From Cyclospora cayetanensis (lineage: Eukaryota > Apicomplexa > Conoidasida > Eucoccidiorida > Eimeriidae), in the NCBI RefSeq assembly GCF_002999335.1, contig NW_020312070.1, forward strand, positions 124,001-188,000: DNA of 64,000 nucleotides, given 5' to 3'. The translations under genes and the position numbers were made by a program. A model generated the notes under the pieces. That model was not told the origin of the DNA, searched no databases, and saw nothing but the letters and a program-made list of their open reading frames with translations. Positions 23,890 through 35,061 of this stretch are shown piece after piece. The first letter of the stretch is position 1, and every line of letters starts with the position of its first letter.

Positions 23890-24913
23890 TGGCTCAGAGC
23901 TGTCTTGACAGCCGAAGCTCTCTGGACTGACTGCCTCCGGAGGGGCGGAAGGCCCCGTGCACGCACGCAGCAAAAGCGAGAATCCGGGAAATTACTCTTG
24001 GAGAGTATTCCCCGCAAAAGGCGAAACTCGCAGCAGGGTTTCTCAGAAGCCGCTTGTGACGCCGCTCGCTAGCCGCCGACCCGCAAGGCTCTCTATACAG
24101 AACTGGAGGAACTCCCCGATTGCTACACGCGAGCAACACTTGAAGGCCAAGACGAGCCAGAAATGAGTCTATGATACAGAAATTCATGGATTAATTAGTC
24201 GTTTGTGCCTATTAGGCCATGTGTTCGCGCTGAGATACTGTGCAATTAACACAGCTGCGCGACTCAGTGGCAGCAGCAGTAGCCTACGCGCCTGGACCGA
24301 CTCGCGCAGCTTTTGCCGACGCCTAAGCCAGAGAAGAGCTTCCTCAATAAGGGTTTTCTCACTACAAAAAGCCAACAACACTGAAAACGAGCACAAAAAC
24401 TTCTGCAGCAGCCATGAGAGCACCATCTGCAGCCGCTCATGCAACCGCGCGAAGTCCGTGACCCTCTCCGCCTGCCCGCTGGCGGGTGTCCATACACCAG
24501 AGAGAGTTCCTTGGAGCAGCTCACCTCTCCACGAAGTCGCTGCCCTGCAGCCGCTCCTCTTGGCCGCTTTCTTTGCGATTAAGCCCCCCAGAATTCCTGT
24601 AACTCACTGTCTGATGCACACGTTTTGCCCACTCCGGTGGACTGCAGCAGGATCTCCGTAGAACGGCAGCAGGGAGGCCGCCGACTGGCATTCTGAACGG
24701 CGGCACCGTCCATACAGCTGCAGCCGTTTTCCGCTGTCTTCCGCGGGGTTACTGCAGTTTTCTGGACAAAATTCAAAAGGAGCTGCAAAGGAAGGTGCCT
24801 CTACAGACATTGCCGCACCGAGCGCCCAGCCGCTTCCTCTAGTTGTGTTGCCGGCTGCCGGCTGCCGTAGCTCTCCAGCAAAGAATCATGCGTCTAGACA
24901 GCTCCTCCTGACG
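23890..24913. promoter_or_regulatory. Divergent region, AMP deaminase / CSN1-like
   Basis: About 1 kb between the probable 5' end of AMP deaminase (-) and the first ATG of the PCI gene (+). No motif stands out. It may include non-coding exons of either gene. Confidence 0.4.
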
Positions 24914-27900
24914 ATGGCTCCCACCGACGAATTCCTCGAAACCGGCGATAAAGACGCCAGCAGCAGCAGCAACGCCTGCGGAGACGATTTCATGAGCCAG
25001 GGCAGCACAAAACACGCATGCATTTGCGGCGTGTGCTGCTGGAGGGCAGACGCACCTGAATGTGGGAAATTCCTGGATGCCCGCATCGCTGGATGCTCTG
25101 CAGCGACTCAGACACGCCGGCTTCAGCTGATGCTGCCGGCTCTGCGGCAAGAACGGCAGCACCAGCGCGAAGACAGTGAAGATCTCAGACAAACCATCGT
25201 GGCTGTGGTGAGTACACACGACACGAAACTGCACCATTCCCTTTGAAAGCGCTTCCTCCCCCTCTCTCTCCTTTGCCTTCATGCCCGAGCTTCTGCATCT
25301 CTCTCCGGCTAAGGCTGTAGCTGGTTGCTCGCGCTCAAAAGACAGCTGCTGTAGCTACTCGAAGAAGGGCTGCGGTTGCAATGCAGTGCAAGCGTCTCGC
25401 TGATGCAAGTACACTCTGTCACAACGCTGCTGCATACGAAGAAGCCCTTCAGCTGCTGCGGAGCTGTTCGCCCCCTGCGAATTGCCAAGGCAGTACTTTG
25501 CCGCAGCACCAGAAGCAGAAGCAGCAGGAAATCGGTGTCTCCCCAGAAGACGACGAGGAGGCCAAGACAGGCGAAGCTGCTGCTGCGAATGAGGCATCGT
25601 CGAAGGCGACAACTCGCCAGCGCGTCAAAGGATCGAGCAGCAGCAGCAGCGGCTCGGGTAGTGCTTTGGCCGCTGTATCTCCGGCTGGCAGATGCTTCGA
25701 GAGTGGCTTTCTCTTGGAAGCTGCTCCCCGTCTCAGAAATGCTGCACACACGCAGGGAGCTCTCGCTGTCAAGACGCGACACCAGCAGCTGCAGCAGAAG
25801 CTGCTGCAACAACAAGCGGCGGTATGGCCGCTGCTGCTGTCGCTCTAGCCCCTCGGAGTGTATCCCCTTTCAGCTGCAGCCTTTTTGCGCCTGCGCTTCT
25901 CGATCGCTGTGCGCAGCAGCCATCGCTCCAGTCACGTAGTCGAGATACGCAGCGCTCGGTGTGTGTGCTTGCTGCTGCAGCGTGAGTCTGCATTTCCTGC
26001 GGCTCAAAGGGCAGAAGACGTACAAACACGGGCAGCAGCTGCCGCAGTGGATGCGGGAGACTACCAGGTGTGCGAGCTCTGCGTTCGCTGTCGTGCTTTG
26101 TGTATGGCGATAGCCGTCGTCACGTGTTTCCTGGTTGATTGTTCATCAGTGGGCGCTGTTGGGGTGTATTGCTGCCCCTATCTGCAGAGACGTCTGCTGA
26201 TATAGGCGCTATCCTTAGCAGCAGCTCAGCGTTTGTCGTGAAGCTCTGAAAAGGCGTCTCTGCGTTGCGTGTAGGCAGCACTGCTGCACTTACGGGCAAT
26301 GCGATGCTACCAGGATGCGTATCGGAGTCAACCGGAGGTAAGAGGCAGCCAAGGGGCAGGATTACCGTCAAAAAGCGCATTTACAGCAGGACGGACGAAA
26401 TGCGAGAGTTTATCTTGCCGCGCTGTCTGGCTGGTGTGTTGGATGCATGCGTCGTGGAGCACTCCTGAGCTGATAGTGCGGAGGATACGGGTAAACCTGG
26501 GATTAGTGAGATGCTGCTCTTGATGAGGGTGTTGGTGATAACGAGTTGCTGCTCCTACGAATTTTCTTTTCCTGCAGCTCCTGCGGCTCTGGTGCCTCTG
26601 CATTTTGCTGCTCGCCGGCGAGCAGCAGCAAACTGCAGCTAACGATGAGGGCGAGGCAGCAGCAGCAGCAGCAGCCTCGCTGCCTTCCACATTAGCAGCA
26701 GCAGCAGCTTCGGATGCAGGGTGTATGTCCTCTTCTGAAGCCCCCTTGCTGGAAGCTCTCCGCGCGCTGTGCAGCACGGGAGCTGCATCTGAAAAGCGGA
26801 AGGCAGTGGCGGAGCAGGCACTTCGCATTCAAGACCATGAAATGATGGCTTTTAGAGGGTAAGACTGATGTCGAGCAGCTGCTCAGACGATGGCGAAAGA
26901 GAGCTGCTGCATGCAAAACGAAAGGGGCACGGGCATACACGACAGACGCGGCGCCTGGGTAGAAGAGGCAGCAGCAAACCGTGCAGCTGACAGGAGGATA
27001 GAGCTCGAACTTTCGGAAAGTTTAAGAGGGGAAAAGCCTTCTTCATGCAACTCGGGGACTGAGGGAGAGACGCCGTTGCGTGCACTTTTCGCTAAAATCA
27101 TGTGCCTCTGTTTGATTGTGTGTATGTGTCTAATTGTGTGTGTGTTTGTGTATTTAATTGTGCTTGTGTTTTTAATTGTGTTCGTGTGTGTTTAATTGTG
27201 TGTGTTTTTAATTGTGTTGTGTGTTTAATTGTGTTTAATTGTGTTGTGTGTTTAATGGTGTTTAATTGTGCTTGTGTTTAATTGTGTGTGTGTTTGTGTG
27301 TTTAATTGTGTGTGTGTTTGTGTGTTTAATTGTGTGTGTGTTTGTGTGTTTAATTGTGTTGTGTGTTTAATTGTGTTGTGTGTTTGTGTTTAATTGTGTG
27401 TGTGCTTAATTATGTGTTTAATTGTGTGTGTTTTTAATTGTGTTTAATTGTGTGTTGAATTGTGTTGAATTGTGCTTGTGTTTGTGTGTGTTTATGCAAT
27501 GCGCTGCAGTGTATTCGCCTTCCGTGCGCAGAACTTTGCGGAAGCTGCTTACTGCCTTCTCTTAGTACTGCAGGCGGCAGCTCGCCACATGCAGCAGCAC
27601 GACGACACTCACGCGGAGGCTTCTCAGACACACAGCGCGAATCAAAGCAGCAGTTGCAGCAGCATTCTGAACACCTACACTGGAGGCTGTAGCCTCTTCT
27701 CTTGCGAAGATCTGACTGTTTACACCGTCCTCGCACTGCTGGCCGCTCCAGAGGAGAAGTTGCGTGCTGAAGGCGTAAGCACAGTATCTGAATACATATC
27801 TATCTGTCTACCTGTATATATCTCCGTTTTTCTCTCGGTTCTTCTTGATGGAGTCATTGCTGTTTGTTACTTCTGACACTCACTGATGAGAATTTGGTGC

Positions 27901-29389
27901 GCTAGCCATGCGCAGCTGTATGACGGCCGCTGCAGCAGCCGCCTTGGAGTTCAGCGCTGCCTTTTTTGAATTCATATGCGCCTTGAGATGGCGTGCTGCC
28001 TCATGGAATGCTTTCGCAGCTACAGCAGCACCACTTTCCACCAATCTATGCGATGTGTGTTTTGACGCGTGCCTCTCAACCGTTGCTGCTTCTTGAATTG
28101 AGACTTTTTCTCGGTGCCGCATTTCGAATCCGCGACTATATATATATATGAAGATCTATACCCATCTCTCTATATAAAATGGTGAAAGTAAGGCCATCTC
28201 TCTCTGTCTCTCTCTCTCTCTCTCTGTCTCTGTCTCTCTCTGTCTCTCTCTCTCTCTCTCTGTCTATCCCCGTACATCTTTGGGGTGTGTTTGCAGATAG
28301 AGCTGGTGCCTTCTCTGCGCTTTCTGAAGTGCCATGCGTGGACGCCAATGCAGCAGTTGCTGCAGGTCGTAGAAATGTGCGACTTTGCGCAGCAGTGGGA
28401 AGGCATTCGACGGGCTTCTGTGCGTTCTTCACCCCTTATCTGATGGCGCTGCCGCGTGGTTTGGTGCTGGCTGCTTTGCACACTGCCTTGTTCCTTCACC
28501 CCTTGCTTCCTTGCAGCCTGCCTCCCCCTTCCCTCGATGCCATAATGCTGCTTTCTGCATCTGTCAGAAGGCCGCTTTTCGAAAGCAGCTTTCGAAAAGC
28601 CTGCCGTCCACGGAGGTGCCGCCTCGGCAGGGAAGGAAGGGAAGGGTGCATCTGTTGCTGCCGCTGTGGTATTTGTTGCAGCTGCTCTTCGCCACTGACT
28701 TCGTGCTGCAGTCAGTACAGACTCCTCTTGCTGCTGCGCTGCGACGGCAGCTCATTCTCCGAGCCACAGAAGGATTCTCGCGCATGCGGCTTTCCTCGCT
28801 ACAGGAAGCCTTGAGCCTCGATTCCCACGGTGCGTGTCGCCTCCCCGCGTCTTTTTCCCCTCCTGCACAGCTCTTCTTGATGCTGCTTTCTCTTCAAGAC
28901 AGTCGCTCGCAGCTCGCATGCAGCCGCAGTAAGGGGGGCTGCCTTTACCCGCTGTCACGCGTGCTTCCATTTGCTGTTCGTTGCGCTGCTGCGCCTGTCT
29001 TAACGCCTGCTGCGGCTGCTTCCAGCAGCGAGCACCTCACATGCATGCGCGCCGCTTCAGCTGCTGAGCACCTGTTATCTGCAGCGCTGCAGCAGATCCT
29101 TGCGGAGTGTAGCGCCGGCGGAGAGCTGCCCTTCTTCTACGACTCGAAGGCTCAGGTGATGTAGCAGCAGCAGCAACACCTTTTAGCACGAATGCACCCC
29201 GCACTACTATTTATAGCAGCGCATGCACGGGCAGCCCTCCGGTGATGTGCGCTTCACGACAATGCCCTTGTTGCAGCCTGTGATGCCTGCTCGCTGCTCT
29301 GCGTGTAGGTGTTGCGAAGGAAGGAAGCTCTCGCCGATGCACACTTGCTTAACGTCCTCGAGGCAGCAGTGAGACAGTGGGATATATAG
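24914..29389 (+). CDS. CSN1: PCI-domain protein, COP9 signalosome subunit 1 / Rpn7-like (10 exons)
   Basis: Proposed exons: 24914-25207, 25387-25821, 25981-26067, 26275-26337, 26578-26858, 27510-27774, 28297-28365, 28682-28829, 29061-29155, 29309-29389. They total 1818 nt (605 aa) with closed phases. The family is suggested by a TPR-like helix pair across exons 3-4 (AGDYQ joined to AALLHLRAMRCYQDAY), by exon 6 (FAFRAQNFAEAAYCLL and SCEDLTVYTVLALLA, the block where CSN1 and Rpn7 read 'a.r.y..Aa.cll' and 'edva.Y..l.alA'), and by exons 8-10, which resemble a winged-helix PCI end. CSN1 is the scaffold of the complex that removes NEDD8 from cullins; Rpn7 is its 26S proteasome lid paralogue. Ala/Gln/Ser low-complexity inserts swell exons 2 and 5. 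Similarity is modest, so PCI family is likelier than the exact subunit; exons 7-8 are least sure. Confidence 0.6.
27105..27490. repeat. TTTAATTGTGTG tandem repeat
   Basis: About 380 bp of T/G-rich units 'gtgtttaattgtgtgt' in the intron before the exon at 27510-27774 of the CSN1-like gene. It runs to within 20 nt of the splice acceptor and may serve as its pyrimidine-rich tract. Confidence 0.95.
28574..28600. repeat. Perfect 13-bp inverted repeat, 1-nt spacer
   Basis: Arms 28574-28586 and 28588-28600 (gcttttcgaaagc and its complement) flank a single A. It lies just upstream of the exon at 28682-28829. Confidence 0.95.
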
Positions 29390-29489
29390 GGCATCCCCAG
29401 TACCGGTGTTACTGCAGCAGCATGAGCTTCGTGTATCTGTGATTACGCAGGCGTGCGTGACACTTGTTGCTTTTGGGCTCTAGAGCGTA

Positions 29490-29515
29490 GGCATGCATGC
29501 ATGCATGCATGCAGG
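29490..29515. repeat. GCAT tetranucleotide run
   Basis: 'gcatgcatgcatgcatgcatgcag', a self-complementary run between the two convergent genes. Confidence 0.9.
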
Positions 29516-29787
29516 GCGGCGGCGGCAGGGCCAAAGAATCTGATTGAGTGTATTGACTGCAGCTTCTGGTGCTGCTGGCTTTTTGGCTGCTGCAGCGAAA
29601 GGCGCGGGTAGCGTGCGAGCGAGCAGCAGCGATTTTCTCACGCAAAGAAGCGAACGTGGAGGAAGCGTAGAGCGGTGGCACGCGCCAGGGCAGCAGCGGG
29701 CACTCGCACATCGAGGCGGGAAAGAATATATGTACAGGTCACTTGTAATTCAAGAGCTTTCAGAAAGAAGATCGAAAGGAAGCTTTC

Positions 29788-29937
29788 TTCATGAGAAGTG
29801 GCGATCAAGTCATCAAGATCGTGCAGGAGTACCTTTATTCATGAGAAGTGGCAATTGAGTCATCAAGATCGTGAAAGATTAAGATTTTATTCATGAGAAG
29901 TGGCGATCAAGTCATCAAGATCGTGCAGGAGTAGCTG
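29788..29937. repeat. Three ~50-bp tandem copies of the PrimPol 3' coding end
   Basis: Copies start at 29788, 29838 and 29890 and share 'ttcatgagaagtggc' followed by 'gtcatcaagatcgtg'. The copy at 29890 is the genuine 3' end of the PrimPol coding sequence; the other two lie downstream of its stop on the minus strand. Confidence 0.95.
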
Positions 29938-30984
29938 CTCCTGCTGATAGCTGTGTGGCGAATCGTGTTGCTGCAGCGGGCATGTGGCTGCCCCGACAGC
30001 ACCGTCTATTTCAGTTTCTGCGTTTTCACCTGTAGCGGAAAAAACAGTTACAAAAGGCGGTGCAGACACTGCCGCCTCCGCCTGCTGCAGCTGCTGCGGC
30101 TGCAGCAACGGATCTTCTGTTGGCTTGCTTGTGTACCTGTTGCTGGCAAGTGCCTTTTGCTGCGTTCGCAGTTTTGGCTTTGTGCCAGCGGCGTCTGCAG
30201 CTCTCAAGGATTTTTCCCTGTGAGCAGCCGTGCTTTTGTCGCTTTCTGCTGCTGCTGTTGCTGCTGCAAAAGTTTCCAGATCGGCAGCGGCAGCGGCGTC
30301 CTCCATGTCTTCCATGAATGCGGAAAGCCCCAATGTTTCTATTGCGCATGACGCCGGTGAGGCTTCTTCGATAGGGCACAGCACGACGCCGCATGCAGCA
30401 GCAGCGGCTGCTGCTGCGCTGTAGTCTTCGCCAACGCCAGCCTCAGGGCTACCTGCTGCAAGCACATCTGCCGCAGCTGCTGTGTCATCAATAGCTTCTG
30501 TGCTCCAGCAGCAGAGGGCAGGCGGAAGAGGGAAGGGAGGGGATCGGAAGCCTCCGCAATCTGGATCGTGACACTTTTGCCAGAAACACCCCCGTCTGGC
30601 GTCCACAATGAGGCGCACCCCGTTGGATTTGTGCTGTCTGCGCATCCCACATACAAAGCCGCGTACAGTCGGCGTTGCAAACGAATAAGCGAGCTTCGTA
30701 ACACCTATGGGAAGTCGCGAGAGCTTAGTTTGAGGCGCAGCGTCGCCTCCCGGGATGTGAAGGACCACAAATCGCAGATTTCGCTTCTAAAAACTCTGCA
30801 ACACTGGATAGTAAAAAGGGCAGAGGCTATTCGCCAACAAGTCTGCAAAATTCCCACTGCCCTCGCCGTTGCACAATGCAAGCAAAGGGGTATGCTGGAA
30901 AGAATGAGAAGGCTGCACGGGAGGCAAAGAGAAGGTGTCTATAAGAAAACGGGCAGGAGGACATACAGCATCCATCGGCAGCCA

Positions 30985-31061
<77 letters not shown>

Positions 31062-33988
31062 TTATATATATGAATTTATGTAGATAAATATACACAATAT
31101 TTATTCGTACATATCTCAATCATGGGAGATTACGCAAGACTCACCGATTGATATGCATGCAGAAGCGGTTCCCCCTAGGCGTCAGGGCCAGTGTTTCTGA
31201 GGCTGGGTAAAATATGCAGCTGCAGTCTCTGAGCAGCTGTTGCGGTTGATGCTGCTGCAGTTGTTGTTGCAGTTGCTGCCTCTGCTGCTGGCTTGTAGCT
31301 CCTGCCTCTGCTGCTGCTCCTGCCTCTGCTGCATCTCGTACTCTTTGCCAGAACGCCACGGCGAAAGCCGCAGCGTCTCTAAGTCCAGTGACATGCGAAG
31401 GGAGGCCGAGCGAATGGGCGTCTTCACGCAAAAGAGCATCTCGGATGTCTCGTGGCGCTGCTGCTTCGGTGCGTGCGGAGGAAACTTTTGGTGAGAAGAA
31501 TCCCCCGTGCGTGTGGGTGGCGAGGAAGGGCCTTACGGGCAGCAAGCGACAGCCAACTAGAGAGGCGGAACTGTCAAGTGCTGCTGGACTGCCCAAGTGT
31601 TTTTCTCGCGTGTTGCTGCTGCCGCTGATAGCCGCGGAGGCGGACGGATGGGGAGCGATAGCGGTATGGTGAAAGAGTGGAATGTCGATGCCGGGAGGCA
31701 CCAGCCCGACAAGGCTTCTTAGGATCTGCAGCTCTAGCGAAGTGCCTAGCGGGTAGCTGCAGTCTTCGCTCACCTGCAGTCGCCAGCACCCTACAAGCAC
31801 TGCAAGATCCTCAAAGAGAAATACGCTCGCTGCTTCCCAAGGAGGGAGAAGAAAGCCACAAAGGGGCTTGGACGCGGAAGGAGCACAGCACGCAACGCAT
31901 GCATGTGCAAGAAGGAGAAAGGAGGAAAGGGAGGGCTGGTGCAGAAAATCCACCTCTTACCCTGAGGGGTGTATTCTGCTTGAACTTGGAGGCACCTAAC
32001 AGTCTGAAGCATCTGTTGCGCGTGTATACTGCCAAGTCGACGAGGCAGCGTCTACCGCCGTCTTCAGTGGCAAAAGGGAAAAGCAGCATCAACTCGGAGA
32101 GTGACGCGGAGGCTGCCTCCGTTGCACAGCTGCAACTTTTGTGCCCTCCTTCTGCCTCCTCCTGCAGGCTTCCGAGTTGCGCGGCGACAGCTAGCTGCTC
32201 ATTCGCTGAACTTCCTTGCTGCTGCTCGCGCACATACCCTTGCGGCTTAGGCAGCAATCCGCTCGTTGGATGAGACTGCACAACTGCCTGTGTCTGGATC
32301 TCCTCCTGTCGTTGCTGCTGCAGCTGCAGAAGGTGTATGCGTTTCGCCAGATGGAGAACAAAGAATTCTGCAAAACGCCCTGCCGTCTGAGCGTCTGCCA
32401 TCAGCGTAGACTGCCCCTTCTCACTGCCTCTGGCTGCAGGTGTTGGAGCAGATTCTCCTGCTGCTTCTGTTCCTGTCTCTTGTGCTGCTGTTGCCTCTGA
32501 CCCTTCTTCCGTGCGGCTCACCCGCAAACATGCCTTGCTGCAGAAGCCCTTTCCTGCGCAAGAATGAGGCCCCTCCGCCGCTTCGAAATTCCCAGCCGCC
32601 TCAGTCGACGTAGTATCAGCACCAGTAGACGTAGTATCAGCACCAGTAGACGTAGTATCAGCACCAGTAGACGTGATATCAGCACCAGTAGACGTAATAT
32701 CAGCGCCAGTAGACGTAATATCAGCACCAGTAGACGTAATATCAGCACCAGTAGACGTAATATCAGCACCAGTAGACGTAATATCACAATCGTCTCGAAG
32801 TAGCCACATGCTGGGATGTTTTTCTGCATACTCTGGATACGGAAAAGGCTGCGTGGAAGGTCCTCCTTCACAGAGGGGTCTTAGAGCTTTAACAATGAGA
32901 TGCCGTGAGAATTTTTTATGAGTTGTTGCATCTAGCGAAACGAACTCGTCAGGACGGCAGCACATGCCGCAAGCGTTGCAGAGGAACCCCCTGAGTTGCA
33001 GTAACAGCTGTCGCCACGTCTCTGCGATTGCTGCAGAACTGCGCTGCTGCGGATTAAAAGAAAAGAGATATTCGACGTCGAAGTACAGCCAGACTGGCTG
33101 CCCGGCTTCTAAGACTTCGTACAAATTGCACATTGTGCTGCTCGATGGCGTAGCGCAGTTTGTGTCGCTGGACGTGCTGGTGCATGCATCATCGAATTTG
33201 GCATTTGCAGCAGCGAGCAAGCGTGATTGCTGCTGCCTTGCACTCTCTGCTCGACGTGCTGCAGCAGCTCCCGCGGCGATCAACGCCCTCAACGATCCAC
33301 AGAAGTAGCGGCGCTGCCCTCCTGCTGCCGTTTCTTCAGCCCATACGCCAACTGCGGCAGGCAGCAAGTGCCGTCTCAGCAGTGCTGCACATGCCGTTGC
33401 TGACGCTTGCTTGTCAAAAACGAATAGGGAGACGGAGGGGAAAGCCTTTGGGGGGTTCTGATTCTTCTGCTTTGGCTGAAGCCGTGGAGATTTGTGCAGC
33501 AGCGCTTCCATGCGCTGCCACCAAAGTATGCGGCTCAGCGGAGACGCTGATTCGCGGAGGAGAAGTGTGCTGCTGTTGTTGTTATTGTTGGTACTGTTGT
33601 TGTTGCCAACACCCTCTGCTGCTGTTGCTGCTGTGGTGCAAGAGCCAGCTGCTTCGGAGCTTTCTGTCTCTGGGGAGTGACTACGGCTCCTGCCGCTGTT
33701 GCAGGTGCCGCTGTTGCAGGTGCCTCTGTTGCTGCAGCGGATATTGCTGACTGTGGTATAAAAGAGGGAAGGCGGGATCGCTGCTGCCGCTGAAGATGCT
33801 TTTTTAGCGCTCCCGAACGCCAGCGCAGGTCGCTTTAAAAGCAAACGCTGCTGCTGCTGCTGCCAGTCTTCGTGCTGCCTCTTGTTGGATCCGATTTCAG
33901 GCGGTGTATGTCGACCTTTCCCTCCGTCCTGCCGCTGCAGCTGCAGCTGCAGCCTCCGTGACTGACCCTGCTGCGTTTGCTGAGGCAT
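29887..33988 (-). CDS. PRIMPOL: Primase-polymerase PrimPol (AEP superfamily)
   Basis: Exon 1 33988-31961 (676 codons), exon 2 31773-31145, last exon about 30780-29887. PrimPol re-primes DNA synthesis ahead of stalled forks in nucleus and mitochondrion. All three AEP catalytic motifs are present: DVE in WLYFDVEY, SRH in KKFSRHLIV, and the aspartate in CLVDLAVYTRNRCFRL. The last exon carries the zinc knuckle: Cys in GFVCGM, His in RQHKSN, and two Cys in WQKCHDPDCGGF. The protein ends in an acidic LLLHDLDDLIATSHE tail, placed like the RPA-binding tail of human PrimPol. Nine copies of a 7-residue repeat lie between motifs II and III. Exon 2 ends in phase 2 while the last exon opens in phase 0, so a small exon near 30.8-31.1 kb may be missing. 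Start: the only in-frame ATG (MPQQTQ). Confidence 0.92.
30988..31075. repeat. CT then TA microsatellite
   Basis: (CT)n followed by (TA)n in the last PrimPol intron. Confidence 0.95.
32597..32785 (-). repeat. 21-bp coding tandem repeat (9 copies) inside PrimPol
   Basis: 189 bp equals nine exact 21-bp periods, encoding six DITSTGA, two DTTSTGA and one DTTSTEA. Copies are nearly identical at DNA level, so the array is young or kept uniform. Confidence 0.97.
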
Positions 33989-35061
33989 GAGCGTGCTGAG
34001 AATCAGGGAGCCTCCGCAGGTGGGTAACTCGGCAGTGATGCTCGGAAGACAGCCGCAACAGCAGCAAACAGCCGCACTCCCGAAGGCTGCTGCTGCTGCA
34101 GTTGCTGCTGCTGCTGCAGGCACGCCACTCCGTACAGCACAGCATCGCGCCGTCCTGCAGCTATGCAACAAAGGCAGCACTACAATTAGCCACTGCGGCA
34201 AATAAAGGCAGTCATTAAATAGGCAAAACACTGCTCCGTGCACACAATTGGACTAAATTTGCCGCTGCTGTGTCGGTCCAGCAGCGCTGCCGTGTCTTGC
34301 TGCGGTGTCTTGATGTCGGCGGCAGCGCTGGCAGCAACTCCCGCTGCTGCGAACAGCGGCATCTGAAATCTCGTTAGCTAGGAAAAAGAAACCGCTAAAG
34401 AAGGCAGCAACTTCCTTAGGACGCCAAAACAACACCAACCCCACAGTGAGGAAGCCGCCCGGGTGCCCTTCGCTGCAGCCGCCGCTGCTGCTGCTGCTGC
34501 TGCCGCTGCTCGACCCTTTTCCGATGTTGCCCTTTTGTTATGGATTTCCTAGTGTGATTATTTTCCGAGTAAACGCGCCAGCATGATTTGGTCAACTGAG
34601 GAGCCCCTTAGGCAGGTCTGCTGTGTCGCTGCTCGTGGTGTACGGACACTCGAAGTCGCGTCTGCTGTTGCCGCTGCTACTGCTGCAGCGACAGCAGCAG
34701 TAGCAGCAGCAACAGCAACAGCTCGCAGCAAAGTGCATGCAAGAGACCCTTGAAGGCGTCCATGCAGTCTGTAGCCCTCTCCCCGATCCGCAGCATCCCC
34801 TTGCATCTGCGGCTCCTCCTTCTGCTGCTGCTGACAGGGCAGTGCCATATTTCCTCCTGCAGCGGCGCCTGCACTTTCCAGCAGGTGTCTCCTGCGTCGT
34901 GCACTGCGCCTTCGCTGCCAGCTGATTCTTGGCCAGTCCTCGTCGGTGCTTGGTGCAGCAAGAGCAGCGGCAGCAGCTGCAAGAAGAGCAGCAGCAGCAG
35001 CTGCAAGAAGAGCAGCAGGAACGTCTTCCGCCTCAGCAGAGCCTTTCTCTTGCAACGGCGA
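33989..35061. promoter_or_regulatory. Divergent region, PrimPol / pyrophosphatase
   Basis: About 1.07 kb rich in CAG/CTG triplets, so it stays open in several frames, but no start or motif supports a gene. Either neighbour could begin further upstream than annotated. Confidence 0.4.

Noticed and set aside
29788..29937. Possible CRISPR-like array (~50-bp units)
   Set aside because: Contiguous tandem copies of a coding end with no unique spacers.
32597..32785. Possible CRISPR-like array (regular 21-bp units)
   Set aside because: Direct head-to-tail repeats with no spacers, inside a eukaryotic coding exon.
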